The position numbers and the translations under genes were made by a program. A stretch of 64,000 bases of DNA from an uncultured bacterium (GTDB taxonomy: Bacteria > Verrucomicrobiota > Kiritimatiellia > PWTM01). The notes beneath the pieces were generated by a model, which worked only from the letters and a program-made list of their open reading frames with translations, did not search any database and was not told the origin of the DNA. The stretch covers positions 1 through 64,000 of the forward strand of contig CALLFZ010000007.1 in the NCBI GenBank assembly GCA_938010045.1, written 5' to 3'. Below, piece by piece: positions 45,471 to 54,541 of the stretch (position 1 is the stretch's first letter; each line of letters begins with the position of its first letter).

Positions 45471-46573
45471 GGCGGTTATTGATTTCGCTTCGGGCTGAAG
45501 TATAGCAGAGAAACGACGCGGCCGCCCTTGTAGCGCGGCGAGGCGGCTGAACCGTTGGGTCCCCTCTCGGCTTCGAGGCAATGGAGTGCAGCGGGGGCTC
45601 GCCGCAAGGGCCGGCGGCGACCTCATCCGCACGCCGAAGGGCACCCACTGCGGTCTCGGCGCCCCGGTGGCAGCGAGCGGAGTCACGGTGATCACGCACA
45701 GGCCCGATGCCATCCGCTCGACGCTACGCGCTCCCACCTCGATGTGGCTCCCTCTGGGCTCCGGTCGAGACTTGCGCTGCGGTGTTCGTTCGGGCGGATC
45801 TCGCAGTGACCGTTCCGCTCGGTCTCGGCGGGCAGGACCCGGGAGAATGCACGCGGGGCGCTTGGGCAGCAGAACGAGGATCAGCACCGGAAACGGATGG
45901 TTTCGACGGCGGTGGAGATCACGAACGTTTCGGTCGCGGCCGCCGTGATCGCCGATGATCGTTTGCGCGGTCGGCGTCTCTGAGCTGACGATACGGTGGG
46001 CGGACGGCGCGTCGCACCAGCCCTGGTCGCCGGTGTCGGATTCGATGTGTTCGAGCGGCTCCGCGGGCGAACCCGACGCGGCCGGACCTTCGAGGCGTCG
46101 GCGAACCCCATGCGCCTGCGGTCGATCGCGCTCGAACTCGTGGGCGAACGATGGTGCCTTGCGACACGGCATGCGGAGCGTGCTCAGCATGACGTCCACG
46201 GGGTGGAGGCGGAGGAGCGTGCGAGCGCGGGCGCGACGGTCCGTTCCTTCCATGTTGCCGCGCCCAGCGCACGGCGGGCGAGACGTTGGGTCCGCATCGG
46301 GGTCTGCTCGACGGGTGGTGCGCAGGCGACTTGGCGGAGGTGATCCTACCGATGGGGACGCGAGTGCGGTCCTCGAATGCGATTCTGCCGCTGTGTTCGT
46401 GCAGGACGCCCTGCGGGCCGGCGGGAGGACCGAGGCGACGTTCACTGCCGAGCGCCGCGACGGAGCGAGCGCGAATCGATGGCGAACAGAACGCGCTCGG
46501 CCGCCCTTGCGGCAACGGCCAAGGCAATCGTGATGAGTTTGGAGATCTTGAATGGGGCAGGTGATCGCAGCGG
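45471..46573. other. 1.1-kb region without recognised gene
   Basis: No open frame is convincing on either strand. On the minus strand, overlapping frames of 200-300 codons look Arg/Pro-rich and carry no conserved motif. The base composition stays high-GC. It may hold a degraded gene or a regulatory leader for the kinase gene; no strong hairpins or promoters stand out. Confidence 0.45.
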
Positions 46574-47527
46574 TCAGGCGGAGGACGGTGGTGAGGCGGA
46601 CGATCGGCGATCCGCGGTGCCGAGGTACACCGCTTCGAGCCGTTCGCCCTGCGAGAGGCCGAGGATCGGGACCCGCGCATCGAGAAGGGAGCGCAGAATG
46701 GCGTCGTGGACCTGCTCGGGCGGGAGGCGCCGCGCATCGTAGCGGGCAGTGAGTCGCCGCTCACTGGCCGACCACGCAAAGGTGACGGCGGGCAAGAGGG
46801 CGCGCAGCGCGTCGAGCGGCGGCTCCTCACGGCCGCCCAGCTGTAGCTGCACGAGGTCCTGGGCGCCCGTGAGCTCGTCGATGGGACCCGAGCGAACGGT
46901 TCGGCCGCGCTCGATGAACACGACGTGGTCGCAGAGCAATTCGATTTCGTGCAGGTTGTGCGAGGAGATGACGATGGTTCGGCGGCCGCGCTGGCGAGCG
47001 AGGAACTCGCGCATGTGAGCCACCTCGCGGGGATCGAGACCGCTGAGCGGTTCGTCGAGCAGCACGATTTCGGGCATTCCGAGAAAGCACTGCGCGATCA
47101 TGATCCGCTTGCGCATCCCGTGCGAGAGTGTTCGGGCGGGCGCTCGAGCGCGGTCGGAGAGGTGGACCAGCTCCAGCAGACGATCGGCTTCGCGGGCGGC
47201 GGTGCGGGGCGAGAGCCCCTGGAGGCGGCCAAGAAAGGCGAGAAACTCGCGGGGACGGCTGTCGCGGGGCAGTTCGGAATCCTGCGGCAGCAGCGTCAGG
47301 CGGCCGCTGTCGCGCGCGGGGTCGAACGCGCCTCCGAATGCTTCGACCGCACCTTCGTCCGGTCGCGTGAGGCCGGCCGCGATCGCGAAGGCGGTGGTTT
47401 TCCCCGCACCGTTGCTGCCGACCAGACCGCAGATAGAGCCCGAGGGGACTTCGAATGAGAGTCCGTCCAGCGCGCGCAGCCGGCGGTATTGTTTCACAAC
47501 CCGGCGCCATGCGATCGCCGTCTTCAC
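46574..47527 (-). CDS. ABC-2 type exporter ATPase
   Basis: 317 aa, ATG at 47527 overlapping the permease stop. Walker A GSNGAGKTT near residue 40, Q-loop LLPQDSELPRD, signature LSHGMRKR (Gly-to-His substitution relative to LSGG is common in this class), Walker B IVLLDEPLSGLD and the switch His in SSHNLHE. The C-terminal 100 residues are a typical regulatory tail. It energises the permease at 47524-48429. The substrate is unknown; such pairs export drugs, lipids or peptides. Confidence 0.93.
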   Translation of the reverse strand: MKTAIAWRRVVKQYRRLRALDGLSFEVPSGSICGLVGSNGAGKTTAFAIAAGLTRPDEGAVEAFGGAFDPARDSGRLTLLPQDSELPRDSRPREFLAFLGRLQGLSPRTAAREADRLLELVHLSDRARAPARTLSHGMRKRIMIAQCFLGMPEIVLLDEPLSGLDPREVAHMREFLARQRGRRTIVISSHNLHEIELLCDHVVFIERGRTVRSGPIDELTGAQDLVQLQLGGREEPPLDALRALLPAVTFAWSASERRLTARYDARRLPPEQVHDAILRSLLDARVPILGLSQGERLEAVYLGTADRRSSASPPSSA

Positions 47528-48429
47528 AGATCCCGCCTCCGAAAGACCGCGTAGCCTGCGGAAAGGTACGTCACGCTGAGGGCGGTGAGGTGGATGAGAG
47601 CGGGGATCCAGGAGCCGGGGTCGGCGCGCCAGAGTTGCAATCGTTGGTGTTGGGGAGTCAGCCAGCGGGCGAGGTGCCAGAGCTCGCGAATTCCGGAGCC
47701 GTACCAGAGCTCACACATCCATGACACCACGCTGAGCGCGAGCATGCCGAGCATCGCGACAGCGGTGGCGCGGCCGGGCGACCGCAGGCAGTGCGACACG
47801 CCGGTCGCCAGCCCAACATAGGCCAGCGCGAAGACCCACGTTCGCAGCGCCGTGACCAACATGCCTGCAATCACCGCCGCGCCGTCCGTGGCCGCCATCC
47901 GGACTGTCGCGACCACCCAAGCGCCGAGGCCACCGACGAGCAGCGCCACGCCGACCAATGCGACTTGGCCGAGCCATTTGCCGAGACTCCAGGCAAGGCG
48001 GGACGTGCGCTGCAATGCATACCGTGCCGAGCCTGAGGCGAGTTCCTCCGAGACGCGGGTCGAGGCGATCAGCACGACCAGCAGCGGTGTGTAAAAGAAT
48101 GCGAGGCCGCCGTAGATGAGCACAATCGGCGGTGTGCCGATCAGGTCGTTCACGAGGGAATCCTCACCGACGGCTCGCGCAACCATGCGGCGGAATCGCT
48201 CGCTTTTCCAGATCGAACTGCTCACGGTGCCGGCGGCGGCCGGCTCATCGAGCTGTAGGGCGCTGCTGAGCTCATCCTCTACCTTTTGCAATACGTTGAT
48301 CGCGGAGTTGGTCGTGAGCACCGCCATCGCGGTGTAAAGGATCAACACCACGAGCGCGCGCCGGCTCCGCAGCGCGTCGAGAAACTCATGGCCCGTGACC
48401 ACCGTGAGGGCTCGTAGGAACCCGTTCAC
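47524..48429 (-). CDS. ABC-2 type exporter permease
   Basis: 301 aa, ATG at 48429 overlapping the stop of the coiled-coil gene upstream. The layout is a cytosolic N-terminal amphipathic segment, TM1 (ALVVLILYTAMAVLTTN), a long non-membrane stretch (about 50-105), then five helices: IVLIYGGLAFFYTPLLVVLI, LGQVALVGVALLVGGLGAW, LRTWVFALAYVGLATGV, AVAMLGMLALSVVSWM and ALIHLTALSVTYLSAGYAVF. The C-terminal FRRRDL ending is frequent in ABC-2 permeases. It probably forms homodimers with two copies of the ATPase. Confidence 0.88.
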   Translation of the reverse strand: MNGFLRALTVVTGHEFLDALRSRRALVVLILYTAMAVLTTNSAINVLQKVEDELSSALQLDEPAAAGTVSSSIWKSERFRRMVARAVGEDSLVNDLIGTPPIVLIYGGLAFFYTPLLVVLIASTRVSEELASGSARYALQRTSRLAWSLGKWLGQVALVGVALLVGGLGAWVVATVRMAATDGAAVIAGMLVTALRTWVFALAYVGLATGVSHCLRSPGRATAVAMLGMLALSVVSWMCELWYGSGIRELWHLARWLTPQHQRLQLWRADPGSWIPALIHLTALSVTYLSAGYAVFRRRDL

Positions 48430-49160
48430 GGTTGCGCGCCCCGGTCGGCTCGGCGCAAAACATCCTCGATGCCGAGCAGCGGTTCGGCGACCGAAGGGTC
48501 GACGAGATCACCGAGGTCGAGGCGTCCTCCGTTTTGCCGCCACGACGGCAGTTCGCGATCCATCTCGTCGTAGGTCAACACGACGGCGTCGGAGAGGTCA
48601 CGGATCATGCGCGCACCGACCTCGGGGGTGATCGGCTCGCCCGCCTGCACGGCCGCGGCGAATTTCTCGAACCGGTCCCGCATGCGGAGGTTCATTGCCT
48701 GCACCAACACGTCGAACTTCGCGGCCTCCTCCGGCCCCAAGCCGGCGCGAGTGACGAAATTGTTCCGCGCGATTTCGGACCGGACGCGCCAGGCTTCGAT
48801 CGCCTCGTCCAGCCGTTCGCGGAGGGACCGCTCGTCGCCCGGGCGGCCGCGCAGCTCGGACAGGGGCAGACGTCGCCGCGCCCGGTTGGTTGCGGCCGAA
48901 GGCTCAGTGCCGGCTTCCGGAGACGCGACGGGTGCATTCGTGGGCACGTCGGAGGCGGGCGCGGCCGAGCGAGCCGCCTCGGGCAAGCGAATGAACTGCG
49001 TCAGTTGCGAAAGCGTGCCGGCCTGCCGCTGACGCTGGCGGAGCTGCTGGCGCAGTTCCTGCGCTTCGCGTTCGAGACGGGCCGACTCCCGGCGGGCGGG
49101 CCACGACCCAATGGCCATCCCCAGGACCAGGACGAGAGGTAACCAAATGAGACCTTTCAT
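48426..49160 (-). CDS. Uncharacterised single-pass protein with coiled coil, ABC-2 partner
   Basis: 244 aa from ATG 49160; a GTG at 49193 in the same frame adds 11 residues and no ribosome site decides. One transmembrane helix (LIWLPLVLVLGMAIGSW) is followed by a basic, Glu/Arg/Gln-rich coiled coil (about 25-60), a Pro/Ala-rich linker with SPEAG, and an all-helical region from about 110 to 230 without a known domain. It overlaps the permease start by four bases, so it is the first gene of the exporter operon. Similar proteins I cannot name; a periplasmic or regulatory adaptor of the exporter is the natural guess. Confidence 0.65.
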   Translation of the reverse strand: MKGLIWLPLVLVLGMAIGSWPARRESARLEREAQELRQQLRQRQRQAGTLSQLTQFIRLPEAARSAAPASDVPTNAPVASPEAGTEPSAATNRARRRLPLSELRGRPGDERSLRERLDEAIEAWRVRSEIARNNFVTRAGLGPEEAAKFDVLVQAMNLRMRDRFEKFAAAVQAGEPITPEVGARMIRDLSDAVVLTYDEMDRELPSWRQNGGRLDLGDLVDPSVAEPLLGIEDVLRRADRGAQP

Positions 49161-49512
49161 GCCCCGGTACACTAGCATGAGTAGCTTTCTCACGGAATTG
49201 GATGGCGATCCCTACGACAGCGTGGGGTGGCCGAACACAGCGGGGGGGACCGCGCCCGCCGTATACGCATGGCCGACACAGGGCTGTTCCTCGATGGTGA
49301 GACGGGCCGACGCAGACGGTCAGCTCCCGATTGCAGGATGGGAGGACGGCCCCACTGTTGAAGCGTCTGCAACGGCGGAGTCCGCCAACCTGCAAGCCGC
49401 AGGGGGGCGATCCGATTGTCCCAGGGATTCACCGGGCGGTGGTACGACCCACCGGGTGGGCGGTTCCGGGACGGTTCGTCGCGGCGCGGACGTGGCCATC
49501 CCGCCCCGCGGC
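49161..49512. other. Gap between purE and the exporter operon
   Basis: This 352-base stretch separates purE from the coiled-coil gene downstream on the same strand. GC-rich palindromic bits occur (CCCACCCGGTGGG near 49450-49470) that might end the purDE transcript. I see no short gene or RNA. Confidence 0.4.
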
Positions 49513-50028
49513 TCAGAGCTGCTCGAGTTCGCTCTCGAGTTCGGCGTTCGCGCGCTCGACGGATTCCTTCAGGGCCGCCTTGTGGCGCGCGAGGGCTTCG
49601 CGCAGCGCCGGGTTCGAGAGGGCCAGAATCTCGACTGCGAAGATCGCGGCGTTCACCGCGCCGGCTTTGCCGATCGCCATGGTTGCGACAGGAATGCCGC
49701 CCGGCATCTGCACGGTCGAGAGGAGCGCGTCGAGACCGTCGAGCGCGCCGCCGGAGAGAGGAACGCCGATCACCGGCAGCGTTGTGTTGGCCGATAGCAC
49801 GCCGGCGAGGTGAGCTGCGCAGCCGGCCGCGGCGATGATGACCTTCAGGCCGCGATCGGCGGCGGTTCGCGCGAAGGCCGCGGCCTCGTCGGGCGTGCGG
49901 TGCGCGGATTGGACGCGCACTTCGGCGGCCACGCCGAACTTCTTCAGGGTCAGCACGGCCTCCTTCATGATCGGCCAATCTGACTTGCTGCCGATAAGAA
50001 TGGCGACCTCCGGTGCGGTGTGGTTCAT
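49513..50028 (-). CDS. purE: 5-(carboxyamino)imidazole ribonucleotide mutase
   Basis: 171 aa, ATG at 50028 with AAGGAG ten bases upstream; the start overlaps the purD stop (ATGA). Class I PurE signatures: GSKSDWPIMKEA near residue 12, SAHRTPDEA near 40, and the closing AAGCAAHLAGVLSANTTLPV. It moves the carboxylate of N5-CAIR to give CAIR in purine synthesis. The C-terminal tail (ALKESVERANAELESELEQL) is helical. The N5-CAIR synthetase purK is not in the window. Confidence 0.96.
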   Translation of the reverse strand: MNHTAPEVAILIGSKSDWPIMKEAVLTLKKFGVAAEVRVQSAHRTPDEAAAFARTAADRGLKVIIAAAGCAAHLAGVLSANTTLPVIGVPLSGGALDGLDALLSTVQMPGGIPVATMAIGKAGAVNAAIFAVEILALSNPALREALARHKAALKESVERANAELESELEQL

Positions 50029-51341
50029 GGTTGGTCTCCTTGTTGAGAGGTGGTTGGAGTGCCGACGGCCGGCCTCGTCCATGCGCGCAGGGCAATGTCG
50101 CGCCGGTACTGCATATTCCGAAATCGAATTCGCTCCACCGCCTCATAGGCTCGGCGCACGGCGACCGGAATGGTGGAGCCGAGGGCCGTCACGCCAAGGA
50201 CGCGGCCGCCCGCGGTGACCACTTGTCCATCGCGCCGGGCGGTCCCGGCGTGAAACACGACCACGTCGGGCAGGCGCTCGGCCTCCTCCAGTCCTTCGAT
50301 CGGATCGCCGGTTTCATAGATCCCCGGATATCCGCCCGCGGCCATCACGACGCAGACGCACGCTTCGGGGCGCCACCGGATCAACGAAGGATCGAGGCGG
50401 CCGAGAGCGCAATCGAGGAGCGTGCGGGCAAATGGCCCTTCCCAGCGGGGGAGAAGGGCCTGAGTTTCGGGATCGCCGAACCGGCAATTGAATTCGAGGA
50501 CCTTGGGACCGTCACGCGTGATCATGAGTCCGGCGTAGAGCACGCCGCGGTACTCGATGCCGCGCCGGCGCAGTTCGCGGAGCACCGGTTCGAAGATGAG
50601 CCGGCGCAAGCCGGCCGCCTCGGGATTCTCGACGACCGGCGCGGGCGAATACGCGCCCATCCCGCCGGTGTTGGGTCCTTTGTCCTGATCGAAGACGCGC
50701 TTGTGATCCTGCGCGGAGGGCAGCAGAGCGATGCGCTCGCCGTCCACTAGCGCGAGGACCGAGGCCTCCTCGCCATCGAGCCGCTCTTCCATGAGCACGG
50801 TTTCGCCGGCCTCGCCGAAGACGCGGCGGTCGAGCGCATCGCGCACGGCCTGCTCGGCCTCTTCGATCGTGTCACACACCGTTACGCCCTTCCCGGCTGC
50901 GAGGCCGTCGGCTTTCACCACGAGCGGTGCGCCGTGCCGCCGAATCCACTCAATGGCGTCCTCCGAGCGCACAAACGCCTGGGCGCGCGCGGTGGGAACA
51001 CCGGCGGCGGTGAGGATCTCCTTGCAGAACGCCTTGCTGCCTTCGATGCGGGCGCCGTCGCGGCCGGGGCCGAAGACTGGGATGTTCCGCGCGCGCAATT
51101 CGTCCGCGAGGCCAGCGCAGAGCGGCGCCTCCGGCCCGACCACGACCAAGTCGGGGCGTTCGCGGAGCGCGAGCGCGACGAGGCCGGCGATATTGGATGG
51201 GGCCACCGGCACATTGCGCGCCAGTTGAGCGGTGCCCGCGTTGCCGGACGCGACGAGGATCTCGGGCCGCTCTGAGTCATGCGCGAGCCTCCACACCAAC
51301 GCGTGTTCCCGGCCGCCACTGCCGACCACCAGCACCTTCAT
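50025..51341 (-). CDS. purD: Phosphoribosylamine-glycine ligase (GARS)
   Basis: 438 aa, ATG at 51341 with GGAG about ten bases upstream. ATP-grasp enzyme: N-domain MKVLVVGSGGREHALVWRLA, ATP-grasp with KADGLAAGKGVTVC near residue 145 and EFNCRFGDPETQ near 290. It joins phosphoribosylamine and glycine. The last 15 residues overlap the purE start region and carry little conservation. purD and purE are co-transcribed; the order differs from E. coli purHD. Confidence 0.96.
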   Translation of the reverse strand: MKVLVVGSGGREHALVWRLAHDSERPEILVASGNAGTAQLARNVPVAPSNIAGLVALALRERPDLVVVGPEAPLCAGLADELRARNIPVFGPGRDGARIEGSKAFCKEILTAAGVPTARAQAFVRSEDAIEWIRRHGAPLVVKADGLAAGKGVTVCDTIEEAEQAVRDALDRRVFGEAGETVLMEERLDGEEASVLALVDGERIALLPSAQDHKRVFDQDKGPNTGGMGAYSPAPVVENPEAAGLRRLIFEPVLRELRRRGIEYRGVLYAGLMITRDGPKVLEFNCRFGDPETQALLPRWEGPFARTLLDCALGRLDPSLIRWRPEACVCVVMAAGGYPGIYETGDPIEGLEEAERLPDVVVFHAGTARRDGQVVTAGGRVLGVTALGSTIPVAVRRAYEAVERIRFRNMQYRRDIALRAWTRPAVGTPTTSQQGDQP

Positions 51342-51420
51342 TCCCGCGCTCTCCTGCGCCCCGTCGCGTCGCGAGGCGCCGCGCACTGATACCGAATGCG
51401 GCCGAACGGATCAAGTCCGG

Positions 51421-51437
51421 TGTAGCAACGTGCTACA
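51421..51437. promoter_or_regulatory. 7-3-7 palindrome over the gtrA -10 region
   Basis: TGTAGCA-ACG-TGCTACA is a perfect inverted repeat. Its right arm provides TACACT (51434-51439), a plausible -10 box for gtrA, whose ATG is at 51447. A repressor bound here would block transcription of gtrA and possibly of the divergent purD. Regulator unknown. Confidence 0.5.
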
Positions 51438-51446
51438 CTGCGCGGC

Positions 51447-51899
51447 ATGATCCGGCGCTGGATGCGAACATGGTCGACACAGTTGGCGCGGTATGCGGTT
51501 TCCGGTCTGGCGGCGGCAGCCGCGGACCTGATCGTGTACGTGGTGCTCAACCGGATGGGCTGGCATCCGCTGGCTGCCCACCTCGTGAGCCGGCCGGTGG
51601 GGGGGGTCGTCAGTTTCTCGGCGAATCGCTGCTGGACATTCCGCGGGCGACGCTTTGCATGGCCGCTGCTCGGACAGGTCTGGCGCTATGGGGCGGTCTG
51701 GGGCAGTGCCTACGTGGCGACGGAGATCCTGATTTGGCTGTATCTGCAATGGATTCCCGGCCGGCCGGTGGTGGTGAAGGTGCTCGCCGAACTGACGGCC
51801 GGTTTTGTGGCGTTTTGGGTACAGCGGGAGTGGACTTACCGTGGATTCGCGGAGGCGGCGTCCTCGGAGACGCCCGGCGGGCGCCTAGGGGGCGCCTGA
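51447..51899 (+). CDS. GtrA-family membrane protein
   Basis: 150 aa, ATG at 51447. Four transmembrane helices: residues about 13-33 (LARYAVSGLAAAAADLIVYV), 43-61, 75-95 and 103-122. The RYAVSG opening and SFSANRCWTFR (SxxxNrxwtF) segment are the GtrA signature. Family members help flip or position undecaprenyl-linked sugars in O-antigen and cell-wall glucosylation. No glycosyltransferase is adjacent, though a polyprenyl sugar transferase begins at 63703. The 3' end overlaps the convergent MBL gene by 15 bases. Its transcript would be nearly leaderless. Confidence 0.88.
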   Translation: MIRRWMRTWSTQLARYAVSGLAAAAADLIVYVVLNRMGWHPLAAHLVSRPVGGVVSFSANRCWTFRGRRFAWPLLGQVWRYGAVWGSAYVATEILIWLYLQWIPGRPVVVKVLAELTAGFVAFWVQREWTYRGFAEAASSETPGGRLGGA

Positions 51900-52673
51900 G
51901 AGGTCAAGCGCGAGTCCGTCCCACGGCACCTCGATGCCTCGCGGCAGTTCGCGCTGGGTTGTCTCGTGGTCCAGCGCGTGACAGATGTGCGTGATGAAGG
52001 AACGGCGCGCGCCGATCTGCTGAAGCAGTTCAACGGATTCACCGAGGCTGAAGTGGGTGGGGTGGGGCTCGTGCCGCAGACCGTCCAGAATCATCACGTC
52101 GAGGTCGTGCAGCGCTTCGCGTGTAGCGGTGGGCAGGTGGTTGCAATCGGGGAAGTAGGCGGCGCGGCGGCCGTCGGCGTCGAATAGAAATCCGTGGATG
52201 TTGAACGGGCCGTGGCGGCACGGCAGCGGCGTGATGCGCAGCGAACCGATGGATATCGGTTCCTCCGAAAATCGGCGGAGCTCGAGCGCGGGTCGGGTGG
52301 GGCCGGCCGGCTCAGCTTCGAACGCGTAAGCAAACGCGCGGCGGAGGACCGCGAGCGACGCGGCCGAGCCGTAGACGGGCACGGGGCCCCCCTGCAGTTC
52401 GTTGAACCGGCGGAGGTCGTCGAGGCCCATGATGTGGTCCGCGTGCGCATGGGTCAGCAGCACGGCATCGGCGCGACGCACGCCGTTGCGGATGCACTGG
52501 CGGCGAAACTCGGGCGTTGTGTCCACGACAACCGCCTCGCCGGTCGCGGCCTCGACGTAGAGGCTGCTGCGGTCGCGCTGGTTTCGCGGATCGGCGGAGC
52601 GGCACACCGCGCAGTCGCAGCCGATCGCGGGCACGCCATGGGAGGTGCCGGTGCCGAGAAAGGTCAAGCGCAT
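51885..52673 (-). CDS. MBL-fold metal-dependent hydrolase (PhnP/RNase Z-like)
   Basis: 262 aa, ATG at 52673, overlapping the end of rsmA by ten bases. The metal-binding signature is THAHADH (near residue 75) with further ligands in FPDCNH and the terminal FITHICHALDH. The opening MRLTFLGTGTSHGVP and the Cys pair CDCAVC resemble PhnP cyclic-phosphodiesterases and related YcbJ-type enzymes. The substrate is unknown; a nucleotide or cyclic-phosphate role is suggested by family only. It closes the surA-pdxA-rsmA operon where E. coli has apaG-apaH. Confidence 0.85.
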   Translation of the reverse strand: MRLTFLGTGTSHGVPAIGCDCAVCRSADPRNQRDRSSLYVEAATGEAVVVDTTPEFRRQCIRNGVRRADAVLLTHAHADHIMGLDDLRRFNELQGGPVPVYGSAASLAVLRRAFAYAFEAEPAGPTRPALELRRFSEEPISIGSLRITPLPCRHGPFNIHGFLFDADGRRAAYFPDCNHLPTATREALHDLDVMILDGLRHEPHPTHFSLGESVELLQQIGARRSFITHICHALDHETTQRELPRGIEVPWDGLALDLSGAP

Positions 52674-53539
52674 GGGGGGGGCTCCGGGGCGGGGGGCGGC
52701 AGGCCCAGCGCGCGCGCCAGGCGGGTCCAGGCGGCCGGCTCGAGCGCATCCGGGCGGTCGCGGGGCCGAACACCGAGGCCGGCCCAGCCGTCACGTTGGT
52801 CGAGGGCCGCGAGATCTAGGCCAGTGCGTTCGAGCGCGCGCCGCAGTTGTTTGCGCCGGGCACCGAACACCTGTTTGAGCAGTCGAATCAGGGCGGCGAT
52901 ATTGACCGGTTCGCCCAGCGGCGAAGGTCGGCGGTCCAACCGGATCAGCGCGGACTCAACCTCGGGAGCCGGCAGAAAGCAGGTCGGGGCGATGATGCGG
53001 GGACGGCTCATCGCGTACAGGTGCTGCGCGACGATCGAGAGCAGCCCGTATGCCGGCGAGCCCGGCGGCGCGATGAGACGTTCAACCACCTCGCGTTGCA
53101 ACGTGATCACGAGCCGGCGGGGCGGACGGGGTTCCTCGAACAACCGTACAAGGATTCGCGTGCCGACCGAATAGGGAAGGTTGGCGACCACCACCTCGTG
53201 TCCCGAGCGCAGCCAGGCGCCGAGATTGGCGGTCAGCGCGTCCGCGCGGACCACGCAAAGGTTGGGGGAACCTCCCAGCCGCTCTTGCAACAGACGTGCG
53301 AGACGCTCGTCCATTTCGACGGCGACGACGCGGCAGCCCCGTGCCAACAAGGGTTCGGTCAGTGCGCCGCAGCCGGGTCCGATTTCGAGGACACCCTCGC
53401 CCGGGACCACGTCGGCGAGGTCCACCACGATCCGTGCGACGTTTCCATCCACGAGGAAGTTTTGCCCGAGCCGGCGTGAGGGACGGAGCCGGAGTTCCGC
53501 CAGCCAGCGACGGACCTCGCTGGGTCGCGTTACGTTCAT
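52664..53539 (-). CDS. rsmA: 16S rRNA dimethyladenosine transferase
   Basis: 291 aa, ATG at 53539, overlapping the pdxA stop. The N-terminus RPSRRLGQNFLVDGNVA is the standard KsgA opening. SAM motif I is LEIGPGCGALTEPLL, and motif IV is NLPYSVGT. The methyltransferase domain is residues about 15-205, with a helical C-terminal domain thereafter. It dimethylates A1518 and A1519 of 16S rRNA. Position after pdxA matches the E. coli gene order. Confidence 0.95.
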   Translation of the reverse strand: MNVTRPSEVRRWLAELRLRPSRRLGQNFLVDGNVARIVVDLADVVPGEGVLEIGPGCGALTEPLLARGCRVVAVEMDERLARLLQERLGGSPNLCVVRADALTANLGAWLRSGHEVVVANLPYSVGTRILVRLFEEPRPPRRLVITLQREVVERLIAPPGSPAYGLLSIVAQHLYAMSRPRIIAPTCFLPAPEVESALIRLDRRPSPLGEPVNIAALIRLLKQVFGARRKQLRRALERTGLDLAALDQRDGWAGLGVRPRDRPDALEPAAWTRLARALGLPPPAPEPPPCA

Positions 53540-54534
53540 TCCTCCGCCCATGGGTTGCGCCGGCGGGATAATTCGGCAGCCATGCGAAGGGCGGCGAGCA
53601 TCGAGGAGGGCGAGGCGAGGCCTCGGCCGGCGATCTCCATGGCGGTGCCATGATCGGGCGACGTTCGAACCACCGGCAGGCCGAGCGTGATATTGACCCC
53701 ACGGTCCATCGCGAGGGCTTTCAGCGGCGCCAGCCCTTGGTCGTGATACATGGCGATGACCATCGCATAGCGGCCGAGCCGGGCGTGATGAAAGACCGCA
53801 TCGCCCGAGAGCGGACCGACCAACGGCCATCCGCGGCGGCGGGCCGCCCGGACCGCCGGCGCGATGATGCATTGCTCCTCGGTTCCGATCGTGCCGCGAT
53901 CGCCCGCGTGCGGGTTGAGACCGCACACCGCGATCTCACCGCTCAATCCGAGCCACTGCAGCGCCGCGACGGACAGTTCGAATGTGTCGTGCAGCAGAGC
54001 GGCGGTGATCCGGCCGGCCACGCGGCGGATGGGAAGGTGCCGGGTCGCGAGCAGTACGCGTAGGCCACCCCCGCACAGCAGCATGCCGACGCGCCGGCGA
54101 CGGCACAGGCGGGCGAGGTATTCCGTGTGACCGGGCGCGGTGATGCCGGCGGCGGCCCACGCGGCCTTGTGGATCGGCGCGGTGACCAGTCCAGCCCACC
54201 AACCGCGGCGCGCGCCGACGACGGCTGCTCGAACCCATGCGGCGGAAGCGCGCCCCGCATCGGCCCGGACGCAACCGGGGCGGCGGCGCACACGGGGCGA
54301 ATCCGGCGGCGGCCATACCACGAGGCGGGCCCTCGCCGGACGGGTTGGATCCTCGATCGCCGGTGGCGCCGCGCAACCGAGCTCTCGAGCCGTCGTCCGA
54401 AGCACGTCGGGATCTCCGATCGCCACCGCGGTCACACCGCGCGGCCACGCGCGGTCGGCGGCGGCCTTGAGCAGAATCTCGGGGCCGATGCCGTTGGGAT
54501 CGCCGAGCGTGACCGCGAGCGTCAGACGGCTCAT
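53536..54534 (-). CDS. pdxA: 4-hydroxythreonine-4-phosphate dehydrogenase
   Basis: 332 aa, ATG at 54534, seven bases after the surA stop. The opening LAVTLGDPNGIGPEILLKA, metal ligand His in APGHTEYLARL and the catalytic YHDQGLAPLK segment define PdxA. It oxidises 4-phosphohydroxy-L-threonine for the DXP-dependent B6 pathway completed by PdxJ, which is encoded 23 kb away. Residues about 55-100 carry a PRARLVVWPPPDSPRVRRRP insertion of basic, low-complexity character, unusual in the family. Confidence 0.94.
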   Translation of the reverse strand: MSRLTLAVTLGDPNGIGPEILLKAAADRAWPRGVTAVAIGDPDVLRTTARELGCAAPPAIEDPTRPARARLVVWPPPDSPRVRRRPGCVRADAGRASAAWVRAAVVGARRGWWAGLVTAPIHKAAWAAAGITAPGHTEYLARLCRRRRVGMLLCGGGLRVLLATRHLPIRRVAGRITAALLHDTFELSVAALQWLGLSGEIAVCGLNPHAGDRGTIGTEEQCIIAPAVRAARRRGWPLVGPLSGDAVFHHARLGRYAMVIAMYHDQGLAPLKALAMDRGVNITLGLPVVRTSPDHGTAMEIAGRGLASPSSMLAALRMAAELSRRRNPWAEE

Positions 54535-54541
54535 CAGAAGG

